Below, piece by piece: positions 1 to 8,851 of a stretch of 64,000 nt of DNA. The position numbers and the translations under genes are program-made. The notes under the pieces were generated by a model, which searched no databases, was not told the DNA's origin, and saw nothing but the letters and a program-made list of their open reading frames with translations. How positions within the stretch are numbered: the stretch's first letter is position 1; the number at the start of each line of letters is the position of its first letter. Origin of the DNA: Shewanella sp. HN-41 (GTDB taxonomy: Bacteria; Pseudomonadota; Gammaproteobacteria; Enterobacterales; Shewanellaceae); the NCBI RefSeq assembly GCF_000217915.1, contig NZ_AFOZ01000044.1, positions 100,583 through 164,582 on the forward strand, written 5' to 3'.

Positions 1-367
1 GTTTTAGGCCTTGGGCAAACGCTTTCTTGGTTACGAAGCGAGTCTGTGGCATTGGACCATCAACGGCATCAACCAGCAATAATACTGAGTCAACCATAGA
101 TAGAACACGTTCAACCTCACCACCGAAGTCGGCGTGGCCAGGGGTATCAACGATGTTGATACGGTAATCGTTCCACTTGATGGCAGTATTCTTTGCCAGA
201 ATCGTGATCCCACGTTCCTTCTCAAGATCGTTGGAGTCCATCACCCGCTCAGTAGCTTCTCCCCGGGTTGCAAGGGTTCCTGATTGCGACAGCAACTTGT
301 CTACCAGGGTCGTTTTGCCATGGTCAACGTGTGCAATAATGGCGATGTTACGTAAATTCTCTAGCAC
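1..367 (-). CDS. typA: GTP-binding protein TypA/BipA, N-terminal part (cut by window edge)
   Basis: The minus strand read from a GTG at 367 gives MLENLRNIAIIAHVDHGKTT, the G1 loop of a translational GTPase. It continues through the G2 region (RGITI) to DTPGHADFGGEVERVL (G3). This is the start of TypA/BipA, a ribosome-associated GTPase of the EF-G family involved in stress adaptation and 50S assembly. Only the first ~122 residues lie in the window. An internal in-frame start further in would cut off the G1 motif, so the GTG start is preferred. It is divergent from glnA across ~700 bp, as in many gammaproteobacteria. Confidence 0.95.
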   Translation of the reverse strand, partial: MLENLRNIAIIAHVDHGKTTLVDKLLSQSGTLATRGEATERVMDSNDLEKERGITILAKNTAIKWNDYRINIVDTPGHADFGGEVERVLSMVDSVLLLVDAVDGPMPQTRFVTKKAFAQGLK

Positions 368-845
368 GGATAAACCTCTTACCATCAAACAAAAATAGGG
401 ATATTACAATATTCGTTATAGCAATCTAGCTTGAGTCGCCATAAAAAAGCGTGCCATTCTACTCCAGAGCGGCCTTGGCGCACAGGATTATTTTTGAACA
501 CTTATAAAACAATCTGCTTTGACGCACTGTTAACGCACCAATAAGTCCCCCCTGACTATTTAATCACCGAACTAAAACCGCAATGAGATGAGATAGCTCA
601 GTCAGGATTCGTGACCATAGCGTCTTAAATTCGCACTGTTTTATGACAGTATTAGCGCCAGAAACTTTTTCCTAAAAGATAAAAATTAACCACTCAAGGG
701 CATTCCTTATGTGCTAGATTCATTGTGCTTTCTCTAAGCTGGCGGCTCTTATTGGTACAATTCGATGCCATAGAAGGTGGTCGCAGTTACAGAAGGGGAT
801 GAAATAAAAATCGGCACGAATCGGATTTTATGAACGGGTCGCAGC

Positions 846-905
846 GCGCACCAAAATGGATTGTTGCACCAAAATGCAACAGACAAATGCACCATACAAG
901 TGCAT
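846..905 (+). promoter_or_regulatory. NtrC binding-site cluster upstream of glnA
   Basis: Three elements resemble the NtrC consensus TGCAC-N7-GTGCA. ATGCAC-N7-GTGCAT at 887-905 is a perfect inverted repeat with the right spacing. TTGCACCAAAATGCAA at 864-879 is palindromic with a shorter core. GCGCACCAAAATGGATT at 846-862 is a degenerate half. They lie about 60-120 bp upstream of the sigma-54 promoter, the usual position for NtrC enhancers of glnA. NtrC itself is encoded at 44236. Confidence 0.75.
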
Positions 906-965
906 GCATGACATCAATTTAGTGCATTAAAGTTTATACTCATTAATTATCAATATCTTAAATTA

Positions 966-984
966 TTGGCATAAATATCGCTTT
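966..984 (+). promoter_or_regulatory. sigma-54 (-24/-12) promoter of glnA
   Basis: TTGGCATAAATATCGCTTT matches the sigma-54 consensus (TGGCAC-N5-TTGC). GG at 968-969 and GC at 980-981 are 12 bp apart. From memory it resembles E. coli glnAp2. It predicts transcription starting near 993 and a leader of ~78 nt. Confidence 0.85.
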
Positions 985-1070
985 ATAGCTTGCAAGTTTG
1001 GCCCAGGGAAATGCACTTGGGCTAAAAGATTATAAAAGGGGCATCCCTTTACCCTACCGGAGACTTGAGA

Positions 1071-2480
1071 ATGTCAGTTGAATCAGTTTTAAAGCAACTT
1101 GAAGAATTAGAAGTTAAGTTTGTTGATTTACGTTTTACCGACACTAAAGGTAAAGAGCAGCACGTATCTATTCCTGCTCATCAGGTAGACGCAGATTTCT
1201 TCGAAGACGGCAAAATGTTTGACGGCTCGTCAATCGCTGGCTGGAAAGGCATTAACGAATCAGACATGGTACTGATGCCAGATCCAACCACGTTTGTATT
1301 AGATCCATTCACCGAAGAAACCACTGCACTGATCCGCTGTGACATTCTAGAGCCAGGCACCATGACGGGTTATGACCGTGACCCACGCTCTATCGCTAAG
1401 AAAGCAGAAGAATACCTACGTTCAACCGGTATTGCGGACACAGTATTGATTGGCCCAGAACCAGAATTCTTCCTATTTGACGATGTCCGTTTCGGTACTG
1501 ACATGTCAGGTTGTTTCGTTAAGATCGACGCTAAAGAAGCGGCTTGGAACTCAGGCACTAGCTACGAAGGTGGTAACACAGGTCACCGTCCATTCGTTAA
1601 AGGTGGCTACTTCCCAGTTGCTCCCGTTGACTCATCACAGGACCTACGTAGCGCTATGTGTTTAGTGCTCGAAGAAATGGGCCAAGTCGTTGAAGCGCAT
1701 CACCACGAAGTGGCGACTGCGGGTCAAAACGAAATTGCCACTCGCTTCAACACCCTGACTAAGAAAGCGGACGAAATCCAAATTCTGAAGTACGTAGTGC
1801 ACAACATGGCACACGCTTACGGTAAGACAGCGACTTTCATGCCTAAACCCATCGTTGGCGACAATGGTAGCGGCATGCACGTTCACCAATCTCTGGCGAA
1901 GGATGGCGTTAACTTGTTCGCTGGCGACAAATACGCTGGTTTAAGTGAAACGGCTCTGTACTACATCGGCGGTATCATCAAGCACGCTCGCGCGCTGAAC
2001 GCTTTCACTAACCCAAGCACTAACTCTTACAAGCGTTTAGTGCCACACTTTGAAGCGCCTGTTATGTTGGCCTACTCTGCCCGTAACCGCTCTGCATCAA
2101 TCCGTATTCCAGTGGTACCAAGCCCTAAAGGCCGTCGTATCGAAGCGCGTTTCCCTGATCCACATGCGAACCCATACTTAGGTTTTGCTGCACTGCTGAT
2201 GGCAGGTCTTGACGGTATTCAAAACAAGATCCACCCAGGCGAAGCGATGGACAAAGACTTGTATGATCTACCAGCGGAAGAAGCGGCTGAAATCCCACAA
2301 GTGGCCACTTCATTAGAAAACGCCCTTGAAAACCTGCAAGCTGACCATGAGTTCTTAACCCGTGGCGGTGTATTTAGTGAAGATTTCATCCAATCTTATA
2401 TCGCACTGAAAACTGCGGAAGCTGAGCGTGTAAGCCGTACAACTCACCCATTAGAGTTTGAAATGTACTACAGCCTGTAA
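1071..2480 (+). CDS. glnA: Type I glutamine synthetase GlnA
   Basis: 469-residue class I-beta glutamine synthetase, which makes glutamine from glutamate, ammonia and ATP. Visible motifs are MFDGSSIAGW (about 49-58), the metal and glutamate ligands in PEPEFFLF (130-136), NGSGMHVHQS (265-274), and the adenylylation loop KDLYDLP with the target tyrosine at about 398. The ATG at 1071 follows CCGGAGACTTGAGA and gives the canonical MSVESVLK; a TTG two codons earlier is less likely. Its 3' end and terminator recur as a diverged copy at 4125-4211. The sigma-54 promoter and NtrC sites upstream indicate nitrogen-limitation control. A strong terminator follows. Confidence 0.98.
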   Translation: MSVESVLKQLEELEVKFVDLRFTDTKGKEQHVSIPAHQVDADFFEDGKMFDGSSIAGWKGINESDMVLMPDPTTFVLDPFTEETTALIRCDILEPGTMTGYDRDPRSIAKKAEEYLRSTGIADTVLIGPEPEFFLFDDVRFGTDMSGCFVKIDAKEAAWNSGTSYEGGNTGHRPFVKGGYFPVAPVDSSQDLRSAMCLVLEEMGQVVEAHHHEVATAGQNEIATRFNTLTKKADEIQILKYVVHNMAHAYGKTATFMPKPIVGDNGSGMHVHQSLAKDGVNLFAGDKYAGLSETALYYIGGIIKHARALNAFTNPSTNSYKRLVPHFEAPVMLAYSARNRSASIRIPVVPSPKGRRIEARFPDPHANPYLGFAALLMAGLDGIQNKIHPGEAMDKDLYDLPAEEAAEIPQVATSLENALENLQADHEFLTRGGVFSEDFIQSYIALKTAEAERVSRTTHPLEFEMYYSL

Positions 2481-2496
2481 TCTTTACTCGCAGATG

Positions 2497-2525
2497 AAAA
2501 AGCCCCGAATTATCGGGGCTTTTTT
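2497..2525 (+). terminator. Rho-independent terminator of glnA
   Basis: 11-bp stem AAAAAGCCCCG / CGGGGCTTTTT around a 6-nt loop, followed by a T-tract, 17 bp after the glnA stop. Confidence 0.9.
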
Positions 2526-2658
2526 ATACTTTGCGGGATATTTATTGTCATCGTTTCCACAGTGACTCGCTGTCCTTTAGTTCCATCAACTGTGTCCATA
2601 AGCTGGCGACACGACTTTATATAGAAGTACGAATACTGCAGCCACAGGTAATTGCCGA

Positions 2659-3636
2659 CTAGCCGCGACCACCGTGCCCATTACCACATCGATGGGTCGT
2701 TTCTTGTCCCCCTTCCTCGATGGTAACTGAACCTGCATCCTTGAACAGGCTAAATTGACTCTGACTAATGTCGTCTTGAGCGGGGTCATCCAAATGACCT
2801 AGACAGGTATAGCCGACACGATAGTCCCCCACTGGCAGATATCCTATCGCAAAGGACCAGTCACCATTCCTATCTTGGTGGATCGGAGAAACGGCAACAG
2901 GTGAGAATTTTCCATCGGTTTTATCAGGGCTTATATCCCCCATCTGCTCAAGACTGGTGACATTATTTTGGTAAAGGTAAGCCATATGATAAAACTGACC
3001 GCTAGCAGGGGCTTTATCTGCGTTACTTATTTCGCAGTCGGCGATCCATTGTGGATCCATTTCGCCATTCAGGTGGCCCATATATCGATCATCGACCGAG
3101 TAGATCCCATTATGATTGAGTTGATATTGGCTATCACTAAAGTGCATTGATCGATAAAGATCGATCTCCATTGTAAGAGACAGATTGTCATGCTCATTGA
3201 GAACAAAATCGTGCAGCGGAAGGTGACCGTCTTCAACCATTAATGGTAATCGTCCATGGCCATTTTCAATCGCACAACCATCAGCCTCATCACCATTGAC
3301 TAAAGTAAAGTGCACATCATGATAATGACCTACGGGTAGTTGCAAATCACTAATCACTTTACGACTTGCCATTCCCTGATAATCGAGTAAGTTAAATCTC
3401 TGATGGTCCATATCGTAGGTATAAACTTTGTTATGCTCATCGGTCATTACAAGTTGATCGAGTACCAGATCGACCTTGCTGATTTCACTCATCGGAGAGT
3501 CTGAAATTGCAATATTAACAGTACCGACTTTAGTGTCTGCAATGGGGTCGTTTGCACTATCTGAACCGCCACAAGCGCTAAGGAGTATTGTTGGTATTAG
3601 TAGTGGAAGTAGACTTATATGGCGCATCTTATTCAC
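2659..3636 (-). CDS. DUF4382 domain lipoprotein
   Basis: 325 residues. The N-terminus MNKMRHISLLPLLIPTILLSACGG is a lipoprotein signal with lipobox LSAC (Cys about 22). The region GTVNIAISDSPMSEISKVDLVLDQLVM fits the DUF4382 beta-domain, which is common in secreted or outer-membrane lipoproteins of marine bacteria. The rest is Asp/His-rich and beta-type. The C-terminus ends in a His/Gly-rich stretch (HRCGNGHGGRG) that might bind metal, though this is a guess. It faces glnA and lies between the two copies of the glnA 3' end, so it may have arrived with that rearrangement. A second ATG three codons in could also be the start. Function unknown. Confidence 0.8.
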   Translation of the reverse strand: MNKMRHISLLPLLIPTILLSACGGSDSANDPIADTKVGTVNIAISDSPMSEISKVDLVLDQLVMTDEHNKVYTYDMDHQRFNLLDYQGMASRKVISDLQLPVGHYHDVHFTLVNGDEADGCAIENGHGRLPLMVEDGHLPLHDFVLNEHDNLSLTMEIDLYRSMHFSDSQYQLNHNGIYSVDDRYMGHLNGEMDPQWIADCEISNADKAPASGQFYHMAYLYQNNVTSLEQMGDISPDKTDGKFSPVAVSPIHQDRNGDWSFAIGYLPVGDYRVGYTCLGHLDDPAQDDISQSQFSLFKDAGSVTIEEGGQETTHRCGNGHGGRG

Positions 3637-4124
3637 CTCTCATTTCCATTAACCGGAAGTTAACCAAACATTAACCAAATGTAGAGCGCATCTTACTTCC
3701 GATTACCGTCATTTTACTGGGGTGATATCACAAATTTTAATCAACTCCTGCTATTTTCTAATTTTCATCACTCATCTCTTTGTTGTGCCTCGTAAATTAA
3801 GCATTGCCTAATTAATTTCCTGTGCAATTAAATATATTGAATAGTTATTATAAAAAACTTATCACATTGATTTTATTATTTAGCTTAGTTTCAATGGCTG
3901 CCGCAATTACAACGCCCAAATAAGCCTCATAGCGACACTCTCTTTATAAACAAGAAAGTGCACTGTGAGCGACTCGGCTACAAAAATGATAATGGTGACC
4001 GATCTTAAGAAGGGGGCGCTGGACTTATCTGAGTGCTATAAAGGCGCAACATAAAAACCTCCTTGTTAAAGGCTTAAGCAAAGCTTAGTCGGAGGTTAAC
4101 GACTGGGTGTCTAGGTTTCACTCG

Positions 4125-4183
4125 CCGTACAACTCACCCATTAGAGTTTGAAATGTACTACAGCTCGTAATCTTTACTCGCAA
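4125..4183 (+). repeat. Second copy of the glnA 3' end (gene fragment)
   Basis: 4125-4183 matches 2434-2492 at 57 of 59 positions. The similarity runs on through the terminator to 4211, about 79 of 87 positions by eye. In frame it still encodes RTTHPLEFEMYYSS and a stop; true GlnA ends in SL. Upstream of 4125 the similarity stops abruptly. The two copies are direct repeats 1,691 bp apart and flank the DUF4382 gene. Confidence 0.9.
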
Positions 4184-4219
4184 ATAATCAAGCCCCGGAT
4201 TGTCGGGGCTTGATTATTG
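4184..4219 (+). terminator. Terminator-like hairpin after the duplicated glnA tail
   Basis: Perfect 14-bp stem AATAATCAAGCCCC / GGGGCTTGATTATT with an 8-nt loop. It keeps the glnA terminator core, but the flanks changed on both sides so that pairing was preserved. It has only a weak T-tract. It may serve the minus-strand gene ending at 4243. Confidence 0.65.
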
Positions 4220-4242
4220 ATCAGACATTGCCACAGCTAGTC

Positions 4243-4716
4243 TTAAGCTCGGTACACGCTACAGCTAAAACAGCCAGGATTAGCATTGTGAATTTGAATA
4301 TAGCTAACTTCACCATTTAAAAACTGCTGACGAACGGCATTTTCTAATCCAATACCCTGTAAAGTCTCGGCGTGCACCATAGCGTGGTTGTGATTATAAG
4401 CCCTGATGGAGAGTAATCTTGCAGTCAATATCTCTGGGATCTCATTCACACCCAACTCAGCTTGTTCGGCATTTTCTCGAATATAAATAGGGCCAGAAGC
4501 TCGATAAGGCGAATTAACATCATGATGTCTGAACGGTACTAATAGCACTCTCTCGCCGATCTCAGCTTCTTTCAAAGAAACCCGACAAGGGTAACCAGGT
4601 TTAGTATCGGCAATCACCCGTCTCGCATTGACCCGTTCTAGTGCTCGATCACTTAAGCCCATCAATTCAGAAAATAGATCTCGTTCTATCGCTTTTATTT
4701 TGAAGTTTGTGTTCAT
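4243..4716 (-). CDS. DUF1203 family protein
   Basis: 157 residues from the ATG at 4716 (MNTNFKIKAIERDLF). The body shows features of DUF1203: CRVSLKEAEIGERVLLVPF, a central SPYRASGPIYIRE and NEIPEILTARLLSIRAYN, then an AxVH-type stretch near the end. The family is a small cytosolic protein of unknown role. The frame could start 41 codons earlier, but that extension is not family-like, so the shorter start is used. No operon partner is visible. Confidence 0.75.
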   Translation of the reverse strand: MNTNFKIKAIERDLFSELMGLSDRALERVNARRVIADTKPGYPCRVSLKEAEIGERVLLVPFRHHDVNSPYRASGPIYIRENAEQAELGVNEIPEILTARLLSIRAYNHNHAMVHAETLQGIGLENAVRQQFLNGEVSYIQIHNANPGCFSCSVYRA

Positions 4717-5015
4717 ATTGATTACCCGTCGGTTAAAAATATGATGATAGACATTCGATAATACAGTACTCGCCGTTTTCGGAACTCTAACCTCAAAAAT
4801 GACAATAAATGACCTCATTCTTGAAGCCTCTGAGATCATTTTTAACCTCGTCGACGCCGTAACTTAAAACTATTTAGTAGATTTAAGCCGTTTAATTACA
4901 ATCAGTTCTTGCGCTATAGCACTCGACTCGCTAGCTTGAGAATGTCCATGCCGCACGATGAATTTTTATCACTTGGGCACATCTTATTCATAAAAATAAC
5001 AATAGGCGTTTACCT

Positions 5016-6212
5016 ATGTGGCAAAAGATAAAACCTTATAAAGATTCCATAGTGCTGCTGACCGCGTTATTACTCGGCGGCGTGCTCGGTGTCTGTTGGC
5101 CAGAAATGGCACTCAAGCTCAAACCGCTAGGGCAAATATTCCTCAATTTACTGTTTATGATTATCGTGCCCTTAGTCGCGATTAGTGTGACCTCCTCCAT
5201 TGCCCGGATGACAGATTTAAAGAAACTCGGCGCCCTGTTAGTGTCAATCATGGCGGTATCGATAGTGATGGCGATTATTCCCGCGGTTGGGATTATTGGG
5301 CTCGCCTTATTCTTCGACCCTGCTCAAGGTGTCACCCTAGATCTTAAGCAAACCATAGGCGATACCACAGGGGCTATGGATTTTGTCGGCCTACTAACCA
5401 CCAATGATTTTTCAGGTTTATTATCAAAATCGAATATCTTAGCCCTGATCATTATGTCAGTGATTACGGGTATCGCGATTGGTCAATCCGGGGAGGATGG
5501 CAGGAAAGTCTCGGCATTACTCGACAGCTTTAATACCGTCATCATGAAGATAGTATCAATCATTATGGTGGCGGCCCCCGTGGGGCTCGGCGCCTATTTT
5601 GCATCAACCATGGCGAGCCAAGATCCCCAGCTTGTCGTCACCTTTGCTCGCGCCGTTGGCCTATTTATGGCGGCCTGCTTTATCTATCTCACAGTCGGTT
5701 CCACCCTTTACGCTTGGCTTGGTGGTGGTGCACAGGGGGTGAAACAATTTTGGCGCTTCGCCCTCGAACCCGCGGTGACGGCACTGGGCACAACCTCCTC
5801 ACTGGCCACCTTACCCGTCACCCTAAGAACCGCGCTAAAGATGGGTATTAGGCCCGAAATTGCCGATATCAGTCTGCCATTATTGGTTAATTTAAATAAG
5901 GGCGGCGCCTCGATTATTACGGCCTTAAAAATCGTATTTATCTACTCGCTCTTGGGGTTAGATTTCACCGTGGATGTGTTTATGGTGACCATTTTGATTT
6001 CGGTTTTGTCGGCCTTTATTATTGGTGGTGTACCGGGCGGCGCTTTCCTCGGGGAGATTTTTATCGTCACGACCTTAGGTTTACCTATGGAGACAATCCC
6101 CATTTTAGTGGTGATAGGGGCGATTACCGATGCGCCTTCGACCGTGATCAACGTAGTGCATGATCTCAACGCCTGCCAGATAGTCGAGCGGCTAAACCGT
6201 AAACGGCTTTAA
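5016..6212 (+). CDS. Dicarboxylate/amino acid:cation symporter (DAACS) family, atypical binding site
   Basis: 398-residue, very hydrophobic protein with the glutamate-transporter fold: first re-entrant loop GTTSSLATLP (258-267) and second GGVPGGAFLGE (337-347). Two family signatures differ. The NMDGT motif of TM7 reads NLNKGGAS (292-299). The TM8 motif D-x-x-R-T-x-x-N reads DAPSTVIN (372-379), so the Arg that binds an acidic side chain is Ser while the flanking Asp and Asn remain. By analogy with GltPh and ASCT-type carriers, this suggests a neutral or hydrophobic amino acid rather than a dicarboxylate, and altered sodium sites (inference). The adjacent minus-strand tryptophan-cleavage genes make an aromatic substrate a reasonable guess. 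Confidence 0.9.
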   Translation: MWQKIKPYKDSIVLLTALLLGGVLGVCWPEMALKLKPLGQIFLNLLFMIIVPLVAISVTSSIARMTDLKKLGALLVSIMAVSIVMAIIPAVGIIGLALFFDPAQGVTLDLKQTIGDTTGAMDFVGLLTTNDFSGLLSKSNILALIIMSVITGIAIGQSGEDGRKVSALLDSFNTVIMKIVSIIMVAAPVGLGAYFASTMASQDPQLVVTFARAVGLFMAACFIYLTVGSTLYAWLGGGAQGVKQFWRFALEPAVTALGTTSSLATLPVTLRTALKMGIRPEIADISLPLLVNLNKGGASIITALKIVFIYSLLGLDFTVDVFMVTILISVLSAFIIGGVPGGAFLGEIFIVTTLGLPMETIPILVVIGAITDAPSTVINVVHDLNACQIVERLNRKRL

Positions 6213-6232
6213 CGCTTTGTCTACTGATAACA

Positions 6233-6258
6233 TGCCCAAACTAGGGTTTGGGCATTTT
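6233..6258 (+). terminator. Terminator after the DAACS gene
   Basis: 8-bp stem TGCCCAAA / TTTGGGCA with a 6-nt loop followed by TTTTAT. It lies between convergent genes and could serve both. Confidence 0.7.
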
Positions 6259-6269
6259 ATCCTCATACA

Positions 6270-7390
6270 TTATCGATTAGCTTTTATCACCGCCAGCAAC
6301 TGTTGAATATCGGCCTTATCGTTATAGAGATGGGGCGATACTCGGATCCCTAGACTGCGGGCATCGACGCTGATGTTCGCCTTAGCAAGGGCGGCCATCA
6401 CTTGCGCCTGCTGTTCGCCAAACTGCAATACCAAAGTACCGCTGCGCTTATCCGCTTCCCGGGGCGACACCAGCTCTTGATCTAACTCACCCACAATCAG
6501 ATCAAGCAGTAACTGATTGCACTTGCGCAGTTGCTCTGAGCCTATATCGGCAAAGTAATGAATGCTATGGGCGGCAATGGCATAGGGCGCGATAGAAGGC
6601 GTCCCCCCCCAAAAGCGCAGCGCCGTTGGATGGTAACGAAAATCGTGGATATCGAACTCGAAGGGGTTTTCATGGCTAAACCAGCCCACATCCTTAGGCT
6701 GACAACTCTGTAAGATGTTGGGATTCACCCACAGATAGGCGGCGCCAGGACCAGCACAGAGCCATTTGACACTCGAGCCGATTAAGAAATCAGGCTGCAA
6801 CTGGGCCAAATTTAGCGGAATAATTCCCGCCGATTGCGCCACATCCACCAAGCTTAAACAACCTCGCTCCCGTGCCAGCGTGAAAATCTGTGCCAGTGGC
6901 GCCTGTTGCCCAGTGTTGGAATAGGCATGGCTGACAAACACTAGGTCCACATCAGCACTCATATGGCTGTCCCACACATTCGGCTCGGTAATATCTAACC
7001 CCTTAGGAATAAAACGCACCTCGCAACTGCTTGGCAACGCTTTTTTAAGGGCAAATCCCATGCTCGGAAAATCTTGCTCACTCATCAATACAACCGCGTG
7101 TTCACGGTTTAATCTATCGAGGGACATGACTATCTTGGTCAGCGCACTCGAGAGATTGACCTGAGGGCAAAAATCCTTTTGTTGGCCATTAAACAGTTTA
7201 GAGAGGGCAAAGGTAAAATCATCAATCACCGCCAACCATTGGCCCCAAGGTTCGCGCCCAGAGTCCTGCCAAGGAGCAAAAAAGCCTCCTTAAATACTTG
7301 TTCTGTCGATTTAAGCGGCCGGCCAACGGAGTGATTCAACAGATACCCTGGGCCTGCAAGGCAAAAATCCTTTTTAAAATCGCTAAACAT
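6270..7390 (-). pseudogene. Kynureninase-like class V aminotransferase-fold enzyme, single-base frameshift
   Basis: The uninterrupted part (6270-7235, 321 aa) holds a PLP-enzyme core: VDVAQSAGIIPLNL, then SSVKWLCAGPGAAYLW with the PLP lysine in VKW. This pattern is kynureninase-like (kynurenine to anthranilate plus alanine). The ATG at 7390, behind GAGGTAATACG, opens the true N-terminus (MFSDFKKDFCLAGPGYLLNH), but that frame stops after 54 codons. Adding one base in the A6 run at 7278-7283 joins both parts into a 373-residue protein (KEAFFAPWQDSGREPWGQWL). The run reads T TTT TTG on the coding strand, a classical -1 slippery heptamer. So this may be a mutation, a sequence error or recoding. 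It begins 4 nt after the upstream gene's stop, so the two are probably coupled. Confidence 0.8.
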
Positions 7391-7394
7391 CGTA

Positions 7395-8600
7395 TTACCT
7401 CAAACTCTCTTTGAGTTTTTTAAGATCATCGTATCGAGTGCGGATATCAGCACGCTGGGCGGCAGCGCGTCTATCACGCAATTTTTCCAGAGAGGCTAGC
7501 AACACATGCAACGGCGGGCCACTCGCGGTCACTTTGGCTAAATGCTGCTGCTCCATGCTTGTGGATGGCTCGGCAATATATTTAGTCACTAACTCATTAT
7601 GGTGCTGAATCGCTGTCTCGCCATGTAATTCACAGACTTCGATAAAGAGTTTTAGATTAGCTTGATACCATTCTAGGCTCGAGTGGCCCATTGACTGTAA
7701 AAAATCATCCATCAAATTAGGTCGACGCATACATTCCCGCAGGATCTGCTGATCCTCCGGCATCATGTATAAAAACTTATCCACTAGCATCTGCGAATAA
7801 GCCGATTCGTTGGCAAAACATAAGCCTAGGGTGAGATCGATAACATTAATACCCGCAAAGTCGCCCGCATTGGCGCCACGGTAAACCACAGAGCCAACCC
7901 GATAGGGTTTATAGTATGGTCGCACACAATAAAAGAAGCGTTCAGTATCTAACCGATTGAATAACTGTGTGTTTGAATCGATAACATCCTGCAATGCTTG
8001 CTTGGCGACCCGTAATAAATCATGGCTTATGGGGTGAGAAATGCCTAGGGGTTGAATTTTTAACAAGGCATCTGCGGCACGTTTATAGGCCAAGATCCCC
8101 TTAGTGTTGTAATCCACAAACAGTTTTTCATCGGGTAAATCGGTAAAACGCTTATAAATGCCATTATGGGCGCGGTTATGGGTTGTCAGATGTGCAGTGG
8201 CAAAGCGCGGAGTGACCCCAATTGAGGCACCGATGTGCATCGCAAGTGCCGATGCTTCTACGAGTGGCGAGGTGGTTTCCCGTGAGGGTTCGGTAATTTC
8301 ATGGCGTCGGCAGGCGGCCATATAGAGCCCGACATTACCGAGTAAATCGAAGGCACTATCGAAACCTTCATCGGTATTACCTTCATCGAGCAAGGTTTTT
8401 ATCAGTTCTCGCCCTTCACATTCGAGCCTCTGTTTCGCTTCGTCGCCGATATTGAGCACATTGGCTCGATCCGTCTGTTGATAATAAAGCCGTTCAAGCT
8501 CGGAGTTTAGCTCGACAAAGCGAGTGCGGATCCACTCATCGAAGGCTTGCGTATTAAAGGTTGCAGGTTTCACTAAGGCATCCTTGGTTGTTGTTATCAT
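7395..8600 (-). CDS. IDO/PrnB-like haem protein (DUF1864 family), probable tryptophan-ring dioxygenase
   Basis: 401 residues from the ATG at 8600. I recognise the family of PrnB (pyrrolnitrin synthesis) and of the S. oneidensis indoleamine-2,3-dioxygenase-like protein SO_4414 (from memory). Helical throughout. The C-terminal HGETAIQHHNELVTKYI resembles the IDO proximal-haem helix, so one of the paired His is the likely haem ligand (inference). Expected reaction: oxidative opening of the indole ring of tryptophan or an analogue. The kynureninase-like gene follows 4 nt downstream. Together they suggest tryptophan to N-formylkynurenine to anthranilate; no formamidase is visible nearby. A TTG 11 codons upstream is an alternative start. 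Neither start has a strong ribosome site. Confidence 0.85.
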   Translation of the reverse strand: MITTTKDALVKPATFNTQAFDEWIRTRFVELNSELERLYYQQTDRANVLNIGDEAKQRLECEGRELIKTLLDEGNTDEGFDSAFDLLGNVGLYMAACRRHEITEPSRETTSPLVEASALAMHIGASIGVTPRFATAHLTTHNRAHNGIYKRFTDLPDEKLFVDYNTKGILAYKRAADALLKIQPLGISHPISHDLLRVAKQALQDVIDSNTQLFNRLDTERFFYCVRPYYKPYRVGSVVYRGANAGDFAGINVIDLTLGLCFANESAYSQMLVDKFLYMMPEDQQILRECMRRPNLMDDFLQSMGHSSLEWYQANLKLFIEVCELHGETAIQHHNELVTKYIAEPSTSMEQQHLAKVTASGPPLHVLLASLEKLRDRRAAAQRADIRTRYDDLKKLKESLR

Positions 8601-8851
8601 TATTTTGATAGGTGCACGTGCTAAGGGACGCAATTCATGCCGATCACAGGCTTATTTATCAGGTCCTAGTTAACAAGAATGCTACTTATTTCACTGTGAT
8701 TCTAGCGTTAGGTCAAATTTGTGAAAAATCTAATGCCACTTTTTATTTACACCTTGCGCCAGCGCAAATTATCCAGCCCCATCCCCAAGCAAAATACTCG
8801 CAAACGGTTTTCAAAATATCCACAGTGGCAAGCTATACAGAGGTAATTCAA

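Noticed and set aside
1..225. Minus-strand frame 31-225 as a separate gene
   Set aside because: It is an out-of-frame shadow of typA, whose correct frame shows the GTPase motifs.
4040..4105. Hairpin AACCTCC...GGAGGTT as a regulatory RNA
   Set aside because: Loop of ~28 nt, no promoter or T-tract and no conserved context; chance is likely.
2434..4211. Integrative element with glnA 3' end as attachment site
   Set aside because: No integrase or mobility gene between the repeats, so reported only as a duplication.
8600..8851. CRP or FNR site before the Dcu gene
   Set aside because: Only single TGTGA half-sites seen; no palindrome close enough to consensus to claim.
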